21,275 bases of DNA from Candidatus Spyradosoma merdigallinarum (lineage in GTDB: Bacteria; Verrucomicrobiota; Verrucomicrobiia; Opitutales; UBA953): positions 1 through 21,275 of the forward strand of contig DVOG01000029.1 of the NCBI GenBank assembly GCA_018713755.1, given 5' to 3'. Within the stretch, counting starts at the first letter, position 1, and every line of letters begins with the position of its first letter. The notes beneath the pieces are model-generated. The model was not told where the DNA came from. It saw nothing but the letters and a program-made list of their open reading frames with translations, and did not search any database. Below are positions 16,142 through 21,275 of this stretch, piece by piece. The translations under genes were made by a program, and so were the position numbers.

Positions 16142-16193
16142 TGTGAACAACCTGTGCGTTGTGTAATTAACTTTCAGATACGAATGTGGATAA
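16142..16193 (-). promoter_or_regulatory. Two DnaA-box-like sites between mraZ and rsmH
   Basis: On the minus strand TTATCCACA (16185-16193) is a perfect match to the DnaA box consensus and TTGTTCACA (16142-16150) matches the relaxed form TTNTNCACA. Both point the same way, 43 bases apart, in a locally AT-rich 103-base gap directly upstream of rsmH. Binding by DnaA is inference. Confidence 0.4.
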
Positions 16194-16233
16194 CCTGCGG
16201 ACAATGTAAATAAAAAACGGATACTCAGGCTTT

Positions 16234-16689
16234 TTAAAGTCCGAGTTCCGCGAGCGCGGAGAAAACTTCTTCCAGCGGAGCGGACGCGGCGTCTTCGCTC
16301 GCGAGCTTTTCCGCGCTCCAAATGTGAAATTTGCTGAATTCGCCTACGAGGACGGCTTCGGAGGAGATTCCCGCGTGCGCGAGCAGGCGCGCGTCGATGC
16401 TGATGCGCCCGGCTTTGTCGCAGGAGACTTTGCTCGAAAGGCGGCCGAGCATCATCAGCGCGCGCTGCTTGGCGGGAGCGCTCAGGTTCGGCTGCGAGGC
16501 CGCTTCGAGGAGTTTCTGCACCATCGCGGGCGGATAGACGGAAATGCAGCCTTTCGGGTTCGGAATCGCGAGATACACGGAACGCCCGTCCGCTTCGAAC
16601 CGCCAATCCGAAGGGATCGTGAGACGGTTCTTCGCGTCGAGCTTGTGGCGAAATTCGCCGACAAATAACTGGAGCGTTTCCGTGGACAT
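16234..16689 (-). CDS. mraZ: Transcriptional regulator MraZ
   Basis: DNA-binding protein of the AbrB/SpoVT fold and autoregulator of the division and cell-wall cluster. 151 residues from the ATG at 16689. Two tandem half-domains are visible: FVGEFRHKLDAKNRLTIPSDWR (~9-30) and SKVSCDKAGRISIDARLLAHAGI (~86-108), each with the conserved D-x-K/A-x-R-x-x-I/L pattern. It is first in the series mraZ-rsmH-ftsL-ftsI. A GGAG about 10 bases before ATG could serve as ribosome site. Its own operator, TGGGG repeats spaced 10 bases apart, lies immediately upstream, in keeping with negative autoregulation known for the family. Confidence 0.95.
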   Translation of the reverse strand: MSTETLQLFVGEFRHKLDAKNRLTIPSDWRFEADGRSVYLAIPNPKGCISVYPPAMVQKLLEAASQPNLSAPAKQRALMMLGRLSSKVSCDKAGRISIDARLLAHAGISSEAVLVGEFSKFHIWSAEKLASEDAASAPLEEVFSALAELGL

Positions 16690-16722
16690 TTTTGGGTTTC
16701 TCCGGGATTTTCTCCCGATGGC

Positions 16723-16755
16723 AAACACTTTCCCCCATTTCGCCCCACTTGTCAA
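16723..16755 (-). promoter_or_regulatory. MraZ operator and mraZ promoter
   Basis: On the minus strand a perfect TTGACA (-35, 16750-16755) is followed by TGGGG (16743-16747), five bases, TGGGG (16733-16737), five bases, TGTTT (16723-16727). Tandem TGGG(G/T) repeats with 10-base period are the known MraZ binding site. They fill the promoter spacer and overlap the -10 position, where only a weak hexamer (AAAGTG) is present, so MraZ binding should block RNA polymerase. Confidence 0.78.
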
Positions 16756-16848
16756 CTTTTCTTCGGAAAATGTCCCCGGAAACTTATTGACAATCGTGCG
16801 CCGAAGCGTTTCCGCGCGCGAAAAGAGAACCGCGCGAGAACGTCGCGC

Positions 16849-16885
16849 AAAAAAAAGTTCCCGCGTTTTTTTTTTTCGCGGGAAC
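16849..16885 (-). terminator. argA terminator formed by an inverted word pair
   Basis: On the minus strand GTTCCCGCG, a loop of eleven A residues, and CGCGGGAAC form a 9-bp stem followed by a run of eight T residues. It starts 28 bases after the argA stop codon. Again two opposed copies of the GGGAAC word make the stem. Confidence 0.8.
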
Positions 16886-16913
16886 GGGGAGTCGCTGCGG
16901 GAATGTCGCGGCG

Positions 16914-18224
16914 TCAGAGCTTTTTTATGAGCGCCTTGGAATTGCGTCCGTTTTCGGCGAGCTCGGTTTTGCGGGAAGGCGGAAGGTCTTTCGGTTCGGC
17001 GTCGTCGAATCCGCAGACGCTCTTGAAGAAGCCGTAAGTCTGCGTCGTGCAGGTGATCAGGTTTTTTATGCCTTCTTCCCGCGCCTGGTGTTCGGCGTAG
17101 GCGACAAGTTTTTTCCCGACGCCGCGATCCTGATAGAACGGCTGGACGTAGACGCTGCACAGCTCCGCGGTGTCCGGCGCGTCGGCGAAGCGGCGCAGGC
17201 AGGCGCAGCCGATGATGCTTTCGTCGATTTCGTAGACGAAATAGTCTTCCGAGTGCGATTCGATCAGTTGGCGGGAACGCTTGACGAGGCTCTTGTTTTT
17301 TACGGCGTTTTTCGTGATGCTGTAAATGAACTGCGCGTCTTTTTTCTTCGCGGGGCGAATGCAGTCGTAGTCGTTCGCGTGAATCATGGAGCCGGTGCCG
17401 ACTTTGTCGAAAATTTCGGCGAGCAGTCCGCCGTTCGTACGCCCGTCGAGAATGTGCGCGCGCTGCGTGCCGTTGTTGAGCGCGCGGACGGCGAACTGCG
17501 CTTTCCCGCGCAGGCGCTCCTCGATTTCCGTCGTCTTTTCCTGCAGCGCTTTTTCCAGCGCGGAAAGGCTGAGGTTGACCTGGAGTTTTCCGTCGAGAAT
17601 CAGCCCCGGGAACGGCGTCAGGTAAATGAGTTTCGACGCGCCGAGTTCCGCGGCTAGCTCCGCGGCGACCGCATCGCTGTTCGCGCGGAGCGAGTTCCCG
17701 TCGCGGTCGCACAGAATCGGCGTGACGAGCGGTATGACGCCCTGCGCGAGGAGCGTTTTCAGCAAAGGCGTGTCGATTTTTTCGACTTTGCCCGTGAGCT
17801 GCTGGTCGACGCCGCCGATGATCCCGACCTGCGTCGCGCGCACGGCGTTGGTGATCGCGCATTTCAGATTGGCGTGCGTGAGCCCTTCGATGACGGCCTG
17901 GGAAACGATGCCGGCGGCCTCGCAGGCGATTTCCATCGTTCCCGCATCCGTCGCGCCTTCGCCGTAGACGTCGGAAAGTTCCGCGCGCTGGCGCGCCGCC
18001 GTGTCGCGGAGCTGCTTGCCGATGCCGTGAACGATGACGACGTTGATGTTCAGACTGCGCAGCACGGCGATGTCCGTCACGAGATTTTGGAAATTTTCGT
18101 GCTCGACGATACTGCCGTCGATCGCGATCACGAAAATATGTTCGCGGAACATCGGAACGTATTTGAGAATCCCGCGGAGGTCCGTGGGTTTCAGCGGGCG
18201 TTCGGAACTGCGTGTCGTAGCCAT
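16914..18224 (-). CDS. argA: N-acetylglutamate synthase, ArgA type (kinase-like domain plus GNAT)
   Basis: Transfers acetyl from acetyl-CoA to L-glutamate, the first step of arginine synthesis. 436 residues with two domains: an amino-acid-kinase-like domain (~20-290; FVIAIDGSIV, VVIVHGIGKQL, IPLVTPILCDRDGNSLRANSDAVAAELAAELGASKLIYLTPFPGL), which in this family is the regulatory arginine-binding part, and a C-terminal GNAT domain (~298-436; AELCSVYVQPFYQDRGVGKKLVAYAEHQA with the acetyl-CoA loop at DRGVGKK 366-372). Fusion and length exclude a simple acetylglutamate kinase (ArgB). It is monocistronic, with its own terminator. GCGGAAAA before ATG is at best a weak ribosome site. 196 bases upstream lies a hairpin that begins the AT-rich island. 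Confidence 0.94.
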   Translation of the reverse strand: MATTRSSERPLKPTDLRGILKYVPMFREHIFVIAIDGSIVEHENFQNLVTDIAVLRSLNINVVIVHGIGKQLRDTAARQRAELSDVYGEGATDAGTMEIACEAAGIVSQAVIEGLTHANLKCAITNAVRATQVGIIGGVDQQLTGKVEKIDTPLLKTLLAQGVIPLVTPILCDRDGNSLRANSDAVAAELAAELGASKLIYLTPFPGLILDGKLQVNLSLSALEKALQEKTTEIEERLRGKAQFAVRALNNGTQRAHILDGRTNGGLLAEIFDKVGTGSMIHANDYDCIRPAKKKDAQFIYSITKNAVKNKSLVKRSRQLIESHSEDYFVYEIDESIIGCACLRRFADAPDTAELCSVYVQPFYQDRGVGKKLVAYAEHQAREEGIKNLITCTTQTYGFFKSVCGFDDAEPKDLPPSRKTELAENGRNSKALIKKL

Positions 18225-18390
18225 TTTTCCGCGTATTTATGTTCCTTTTCCCGCGTCTCCGCAAGCGTTCCCGCGAAAAAATCCGCGGCGATTCATTTTT
18301 TCCTGGCGATCGTAACGTTCGGCGCGTTCCCGCCAAATTCGCAGGCTTTTTATGCGCTCGGGAAGAGCGCGCGGATTCTTTTTCGCAACA
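18225..18390. other. argA upstream region, no gene seen
   Basis: GC-rich intergenic sequence with two copies of the CGGGAACG word in the CGTTCCCG orientation (one at 18325-18332). I see no convincing promoter hexamers for argA and no coding signal on either strand. Confidence 0.5.
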
Positions 18391-18391
18391 A

Positions 18392-18415
18392 AAAAGCGGC
18401 CTTCAAGCCGCTTTT
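18392..18415. terminator. Hairpin terminator at the left edge of the island
   Basis: AAAAGCGGC (18392-18400), loop CTTCAA, GCCGCTTTT (18407-18415). The T run on the minus strand is longer (TTTTTT), so it best serves transcripts coming from the island. It directly follows a tRNA-3'-end-like sequence, as the terminator of tRNA-Ala does at the other edge. Confidence 0.7.
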
Positions 18416-18436
18416 AAAATTGGTATGAGACTCGAA
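18415..18436 (-). repeat. Left att-like repeat (degenerate tRNA-Ala 3' end)
   Basis: TAAAATTGGT (18415-18424) then ATGAGACTCGAA (18425-18436). Both blocks are identical to the tRNA-Ala 3' end region at 20048-20057 and 20065-20076, but the seven acceptor-stem bases between them are missing. It reads on the minus strand as a T-loop, CCA end and ATTTTA, followed by a hairpin, just like the intact gene. Confidence 0.6.
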
Positions 18437-18451
18437 TACTCTCTGAACCTG

Positions 18452-18491
18452 CATGAATACTAGATGTTTGCCATGAATACTAGATGTTTGC
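18452..18491. repeat. Two tandem copies of a 20-bp unit
   Basis: The unit CATGAATACTAGATGTTTGC occurs at 18452-18471 and again, identically, at 18472-18491; a third copy begins (CATGAAGAT) and diverges at 18498. Two perfect copies are too few for a CRISPR array and there is no spacer. Confidence 0.85.
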
Positions 18492-18786
18492 CATGAAGAT
18501 TTAGGTGTCGATGTGGTGGTGGCTATTTCCGGGGGGGGGCTTGGCGCTTGTGCTTTGCATACGAGGACGATGAGTTCATTGAACTGGGAGCGAATGCGGA
18601 TGCGTAGTATTGAGCTGTTCCTCGTTTGTGACTTCGAGAGCTGATGCGTCGCGAATAACTCCTTGCGCGACGATGTAGGCGGCGCGAGCGTCCTTGACAT
18701 CTTCTTGTTGTTGTTCGTGAACGCATTAAAAGCGCGCGTACGGCAGTGGGAAGCGTAGTCCGGACTGAGAACACGGTTAAAGCTAT
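18492..18786. other. Non-coding or decayed segment with a G9 tract
   Basis: GC content returns toward the host level here. It contains nine consecutive G (18531-18539). On the minus strand an open stretch from 18725 to 18576 (48 codons, reading VHEQQQEDVKDARAAY and onward to PHSLPVQ, stop) has protein-like composition, but a TAA lies just upstream and there is no start codon. It may be the tail of a broken gene. I cannot assign it. Confidence 0.35.
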
Positions 18787-19866
18787 TTAGAACACGTCCT
18801 TTTTATTCAACCAGAGAAATAGCCACAAGAAACCTACTAAAACTCCTGACATAAAGATAACCATATCAGCATCTCCGCCAAAAATTGAGAACATCATGAC
18901 AACACCCGTTGTGATAATTCCTGTTCCAAGGCATCCAATAGCTGTCGACTTTTCATCGTACTTTTCTTCTTCTTTTTTTGTTCTCGCTTCATTTTCGCTC
19001 TTAACTTTTTCAAATCCTTGCTCCTTCCATGATTTTATATGCGCCTTTGCTACCATATGAGAGAGCAAATCCTCATTAGACCATTCACCGGAAGACCGTT
19101 TCGACAAAAGCTCATCAAATCCGTGAACTTTAAGTTCATCCAAGCTCTTGAAATCGCATTCACAAGACATTCCAACCCTCCCAATATTGCGCAACGTATG
19201 AGAAATAAAGAAGCCATAAGCGCAAGATAAAAGCTTCAGTTCATATTCAAGTTCTTTATTTTTTACAGATAAATACTTGTAAACGTTTTCCCTACCCTCA
19301 ACAAAGGAGTTGAATATATGATAGAAGAACCAATCCGCATCGCGATTAGAATGTCCTGCAATTATAAAACCTCCATCCTCTTTTTCGTAGAGAAAATCAT
19401 CAAAAAAGTCCTTATAATAGTAGAGTAGAGCCATTTCGTCCTTGCTGATCTCCCTTTTTTCGAGGTGAATCTCATTCTCTCCTCGTGAAACCTGATCTTC
19501 GTCACGCTCTATAGGTGGCTGCTGCCCTTTATGACACTCAACACTACTCGCTTGGGCAGGAAGCCAAGAGCGAACAATCTGGTCTGCTTTAGAATCTATA
19601 TAAATCCCTTCTTCTAAGACCTCTAAATAAACGTCTGAAATGTACGAAAAGTCTTCAAGCCAAAAACCATAAGCACACGTAAACGCCTTTAGCTCTTTGT
19701 TAAAGTCAGAATCCGAAAGAGTGTCTTTTTTTGCAACCAACTCACTAAAAACAACACAGCGTGTTGCGTCGTTATTTGGGTCGGTTTGCTTGGTTTCAAC
19801 ATAAACGATTGCTCGATAATAGTCCGAAACTTTCTTTGCAAAAGCAATATGCTCATTCTTACCCAT
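18787..19866 (-). CDS. Unrecognised protein with a duplicated domain and two C-terminal membrane helices
   Basis: I do not recognise this 359-residue protein. ATG 19866 is chosen because a TTGACA/TAATGA promoter ends 7 bases before it; the frame is open for 18 more codons upstream. It has two related halves: residues 59-72 (ELKAFTCAYGFWLE) match 209-222 (ELKLLSCAYGFFIS), each preceded by an aromatic-rich helix and followed ~25-55 residues later by a similar helix ending in RSWL or KSWK. A Gln/Glu-rich linker (~105-140) joins them. A highly charged helix (~281-306) leads to two hydrophobic segments (~308-330 and ~335-353) and a short KKDVF tail. No catalytic motif is visible. Base and codon use are A/T-rich, unlike every other gene here, which points to horizontal transfer. 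A stress, defence or toxin role is possible for such islet genes but nothing in the sequence shows it. Confidence 0.8.
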   Translation of the reverse strand: MGKNEHIAFAKKVSDYYRAIVYVETKQTDPNNDATRCVVFSELVAKKDTLSDSDFNKELKAFTCAYGFWLEDFSYISDVYLEVLEEGIYIDSKADQIVRSWLPAQASSVECHKGQQPPIERDEDQVSRGENEIHLEKREISKDEMALLYYYKDFFDDFLYEKEDGGFIIAGHSNRDADWFFYHIFNSFVEGRENVYKYLSVKNKELEYELKLLSCAYGFFISHTLRNIGRVGMSCECDFKSLDELKVHGFDELLSKRSSGEWSNEDLLSHMVAKAHIKSWKEQGFEKVKSENEARTKKEEEKYDEKSTAIGCLGTGIITTGVVMMFSIFGGDADMVIFMSGVLVGFLWLFLWLNKKDVF

Positions 19867-19873
19867 TTTCTCT

Positions 19874-19902
19874 TCATTATTCCTTCTTGCACTTCTTGTC
19901 AA
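19874..19902 (-). promoter_or_regulatory. Promoter of the islet gene (near-leaderless)
   Basis: TTGACA (19897-19902), exactly 17 bases, TAATGA (19874-19879), then seven bases to the ATG at 19866. Transcription would start at about the first base of the start codon. An AAGGA lies in the spacer, upstream of the expected transcript start, so it should not act as a ribosome site. Confidence 0.6.
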
Positions 19903-20010
19903 CTTTTTGCGAAAAGTCAAATGCTTCTAAAGCACCATGAGGCACACGAAATAATCAATGAAACGCAGGTTTATCCATATCTGTGCTTGCAAGGGAGTTC
20001 GCTCTGTAAA

Positions 20011-20045
20011 AGAAAAGCCCGTTAAACACTAGGTTCAACGGGCTT
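20011..20045 (-). terminator. Terminator of tRNA-Ala
   Basis: AAGCCCGTT (20015-20023) and its complement AACGGGCTT (20037-20045) make a 9-bp stem; on the minus strand it is followed by TTTTCTTTT. It begins 8 bases after the tRNA CCA end. Confidence 0.82.
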
Positions 20046-20047
20046 CC

Positions 20048-20076
20048 TAAAATTGGTGGAGACGATGAGACTCGAA
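20048..20076 (-). repeat. Right att-like repeat (intact tRNA-Ala 3' end)
   Basis: The blocks TAAAATTGGT (20048-20057) and ATGAGACTCGAA (20065-20076) recur at the left edge of the island. They cover the T loop, part of the T stem, the discriminator and CCA, and six bases beyond, the usual target of tRNA-specific integrases. Confidence 0.6.
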
Positions 20077-20129
20077 CTCACTACCTCGACAATGCGAATG
20101 TCGCGCTCTACCAGATGAGCTACGCCCCC
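20054..20129 (-). tRNA. tRNA-Ala, anticodon CGC
   Basis: A 76-base cloverleaf with encoded CCA (73 bases without). Acceptor GGGGGCG pairs with CGTCTCC and includes the G3-U70 wobble pair that marks alanine tRNAs. D stem GCTC/GAGC, anticodon stem CGACA/TGTCG with loop TTCGCAT (anticodon CGC), T loop TTCGAGT. It decodes GCG, a frequent codon in this GC-rich genome. It is followed by its own terminator, and its 3' end is the likely integration point of the neighbouring islet. Confidence 0.95.
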
Positions 20130-20150
20130 AAAAGGAAAATGTAAGGACAA

Positions 20151-20179
20151 ATGAAATCTTCTTTTGTGCGGAATGTCAA
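20151..20179 (-). promoter_or_regulatory. Promoter of tRNA-Ala
   Basis: A perfect TTGACA (20174-20179), 17 bases, then TTTCAT (20151-20156) as a moderate -10 element. The expected start near 20144 would leave a 5' leader of about 15 bases before the tRNA. Confidence 0.5.
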
Positions 20180-20219
20180 GCGGTTTTTTTTTTTTTCGTG
20201 AGGCGTGAAATTTTCGGAA

Positions 20220-21275
20220 TCATGCCGCGGGAACGGGCGTGAACGGGAACAGCAGCGGAATCAGGAAGACCCCGATGATCCAGACGATGACGGAGAAGGG
20301 CACGCCGATTTTCACGAAGTCGATGAAGCGGTAGCGCCCGGGGCCGAGCACGAGCGTGTTCACAGGCGAGGAGACCGGCGTCATGAACGCCGTGGACGCG
20401 GCGACGGCGATGCCCATCGCGAAAGGATACGGCTCGACGCCGAGCGATCGCGCGAGCGTCAGCGCGACGGGAGCGAGCAGCACGGCGGTGACCGTGTTCG
20501 ACATGAAGAGTCCGACGATCATCGTGAACGCCATCAGCGCGGCGAGGATGACGCGCGGATTCGCGTCGCCGCACACCTGCATCAGGGCGCCGGCGGCGAT
20601 CTCCACGCCTCCGGTTTTTTCGAGCGCCGTCGCGAAGGGGATCATGCCGATGATGAGAATCAGGCTTGACCAGTTGATGCAGCGGTAGGCGCGGTCCATG
20701 TCGATGCATCGCGCGCCCAGCATCATGAGACAGCCGACGAGCGCGGCGAGAACGTTGGGCACGACGCCGCTGATCATCAGTCCGATCATCACGGCGAGAC
20801 TCGCGAGCGCGTAGGGCGCGCGCCCGGGAACGGCGGTCTTGTTCTCGAATTCCACGGGAACGTTCAGCACGATGAAGCTTTTGCGGTGCAGCTGCAGTCC
20901 CTCCGCCGCCTTCCATGAGCCGGAGAGCAGCAGCATGTCGCCGACGTGCAGCTTCTCGTTGACGATGTCCTGCGAAATGGCTTTGTGCTTGCGCAAAATG
21001 CCGATGACGCTCATCCCGTAGCGAGTGCGGAACTTCGCCTCGAGCGGCGTCTGATCGACGAGCGGAGAATCCGGCATGACGGAAACCTCGATCAGCCCGA
21101 ATTCGCGCTCGGAGTGCTGGAAGTATCTGCCGTCGTCCACGGGAACGCGTCTGAGACGATAAAGCCGGCAGAGCTCGTCGGCGTCCGTGTCTTCGCGCTC
21201 GAAGTCGATCAGCAGCGCGTCGTTCGCCTGCAGAACCGTGCCGCCGGCGGGATCGATGAGGCGGCGGTTCAGGCG
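20220..21275 (-). CDS. SLC13-type permease with TrkA-C domains (5' end outside window)
   Basis: Inner-membrane anion or dicarboxylate transporter of the SLC13/DASS type; 351 residues are visible and the frame stays open to the window edge, so the N-terminal transmembrane part is missing. Visible order: the end of one TrkA-C (RCK_C) domain (GTVLQANDALLIDFE), a second one (~IEVSVMPDSPLVDQTPL to GDMLLLSG), then at least seven hydrophobic helices. Family signatures are MSNTVTAVLLAPVALTLA and AASTAFMTPVSSPVNTLVLGPGRYRFIDFVKIG, which contain the paired helical-hairpin substrate motifs of the family. Substrate (sulfate, dicarboxylate or other) cannot be read. GTG near 21140 would be an internal codon, not the start, because the upstream sequence continues a recognisable domain. 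Confidence 0.9.
   Translation of the reverse strand, partial: RLNRRLIDPAGGTVLQANDALLIDFEREDTDADELCRLYRLRRVPVDDGRYFQHSEREFGLIEVSVMPDSPLVDQTPLEAKFRTRYGMSVIGILRKHKAISQDIVNEKLHVGDMLLLSGSWKAAEGLQLHRKSFIVLNVPVEFENKTAVPGRAPYALASLAVMIGLMISGVVPNVLAALVGCLMMLGARCIDMDRAYRCINWSSLILIIGMIPFATALEKTGGVEIAAGALMQVCGDANPRVILAALMAFTMIVGLFMSNTVTAVLLAPVALTLARSLGVEPYPFAMGIAVAASTAFMTPVSSPVNTLVLGPGRYRFIDFVKIGVPFSVIVWIIGVFLIPLLFPFTPVPAA

Larger units (their letters stand above)
18413..20057. mobile_element. Candidate AT-rich genomic islet at tRNA-Ala
   Basis: A ~1.6 kb segment bounded by imperfect direct repeats of the tRNA-Ala 3' end. Its gene has an A/T-rich composition unlike all neighbours, and the CGGGAACG word found everywhere else is absent from 18333 to 20227, the longest gap in the window. 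No integrase, transposase or inverted terminal repeat is seen, so if mobile it is a remnant or was moved by functions elsewhere. Confidence 0.45.
552..21147. repeat. Dispersed 8-mer CGGGAACG / CGTTCCCG (about 87 copies)
   Basis: By hand count the word CGGGAACG and its complement occur about 87 times (the count may be off by a few), with about 15 further copies changed at an end base. The usual longer form is GCGGGAACG. Examples: 552-559, 6476-6483, 6489-6496, 8793-8812 (inverted pair), 18325-18332, 20228-20235, 21140-21147. Both orientations are about equally common on each coding strand. Within genes it is read in several frames, so it recurs as AGT, VPA, AFP, RER or GN. It is absent from 18333-20227. 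Confidence 0.9.

Noticed and set aside
16131..16233. Origin of replication at the DnaA boxes
   Set aside because: Only two boxes in about 100 bases, no AT-rich unwinding array, no dnaA, dnaN or gidA nearby; a regulatory role is simpler.
16914..18224. Reading argA as acetylglutamate kinase (argB)
   Set aside because: The kinase-like domain is followed by a clear GNAT domain with a DRGVGKK acetyl-CoA loop, the layout of ArgA-type synthase.
18452..18498. CRISPR array
   Set aside because: The repeats are directly adjacent with no spacers, only two full copies, and no cas genes are present.
18350..18774. Two small minus-strand open frames (116 and 83 codons) at the island edge
   Set aside because: They run through the terminator hairpin, tandem repeats and the G9 tract, are Ser/Arg-rich and lack start signals; they are not supported as genes.
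552..21147. The CGGGAACG word as a KOPS/FtsK or Chi-type polar signal
   Set aside because: Both orientations are about equally common on each gene strand (for example 11 versus 10 in the first 4 kb), so there is no polarity in this window.

Overview
The window is chromosomal DNA of a GC-rich (roughly 60 % by eye) Gram-negative bacterium. It encodes a porin, outer-membrane-type lipoproteins, LpoB-like peptidoglycan synthase activators and an mraZ-rsmH-ftsL-ftsI division cluster. Gene content and the scarcity of Shine-Dalgarno sites would fit a PVC-group organism such as a Verrucomicrobiota member, but that placement is inference and no marker here proves it.

Layout: (1) 13-3985, plus strand: pdxH, a three-gene lipoprotein block (COG3014-like, YcfL/DUF1425-like, LpoB-like) and a HAD phosphatase. 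(2) 4028-6179, minus strand: a secreted protein with an LpoB/CsgG-like look, then pyrB. (3) 6387-8701, plus strand: a GT-B glycosyltransferase and a LOG-family phosphoribohydrolase. (4) 8868-10052, minus strand: an OprP-type porin. (5) 10266-12824, plus strand: a CNNM/CBS (CorC/HlyC) protein, mutY and a tRNA with anticodon CAT. (6) 12869-16689, minus strand: the division cluster, transcribed mraZ, rsmH, ftsL, ftsI, with a MraZ operator upstream of mraZ and DnaA-box-like sites between mraZ and rsmH. (7) 16914-18224, minus strand: argA. (8) About 18413-20057: an AT-rich island abutting tRNA-Ala(CGC), with tRNA-3'-end repeats at both ends and one unrecognised membrane-protein gene. (9) 20220 to the window end, minus strand: an SLC13-type permease with TrkA-C domains, cut by the window edge.

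The most unusual signal is not a gene. The 8-mer CGGGAACG, usually within GCGGGAACG, and its complement CGTTCCCG occur about 87 times by hand count, in both orientations and in almost every gene. About 1-2 copies would be expected from base composition. Inverted pairs form terminator stems, and the word is absent from the AT-rich island. This is the behaviour of a DNA uptake sequence (as in Neisseria or Haemophilus), but with a word I do not recognise from any described system.

Functional themes are cell-envelope growth (Lpo-type lipoproteins, FtsI, FtsL, MraZ, porin, glycosyltransferase), pyrimidine and arginine biosynthesis entry steps (pyrB, argA), cofactor and nucleotide salvage (pdxH, LOG) and oxidative-damage repair (mutY).
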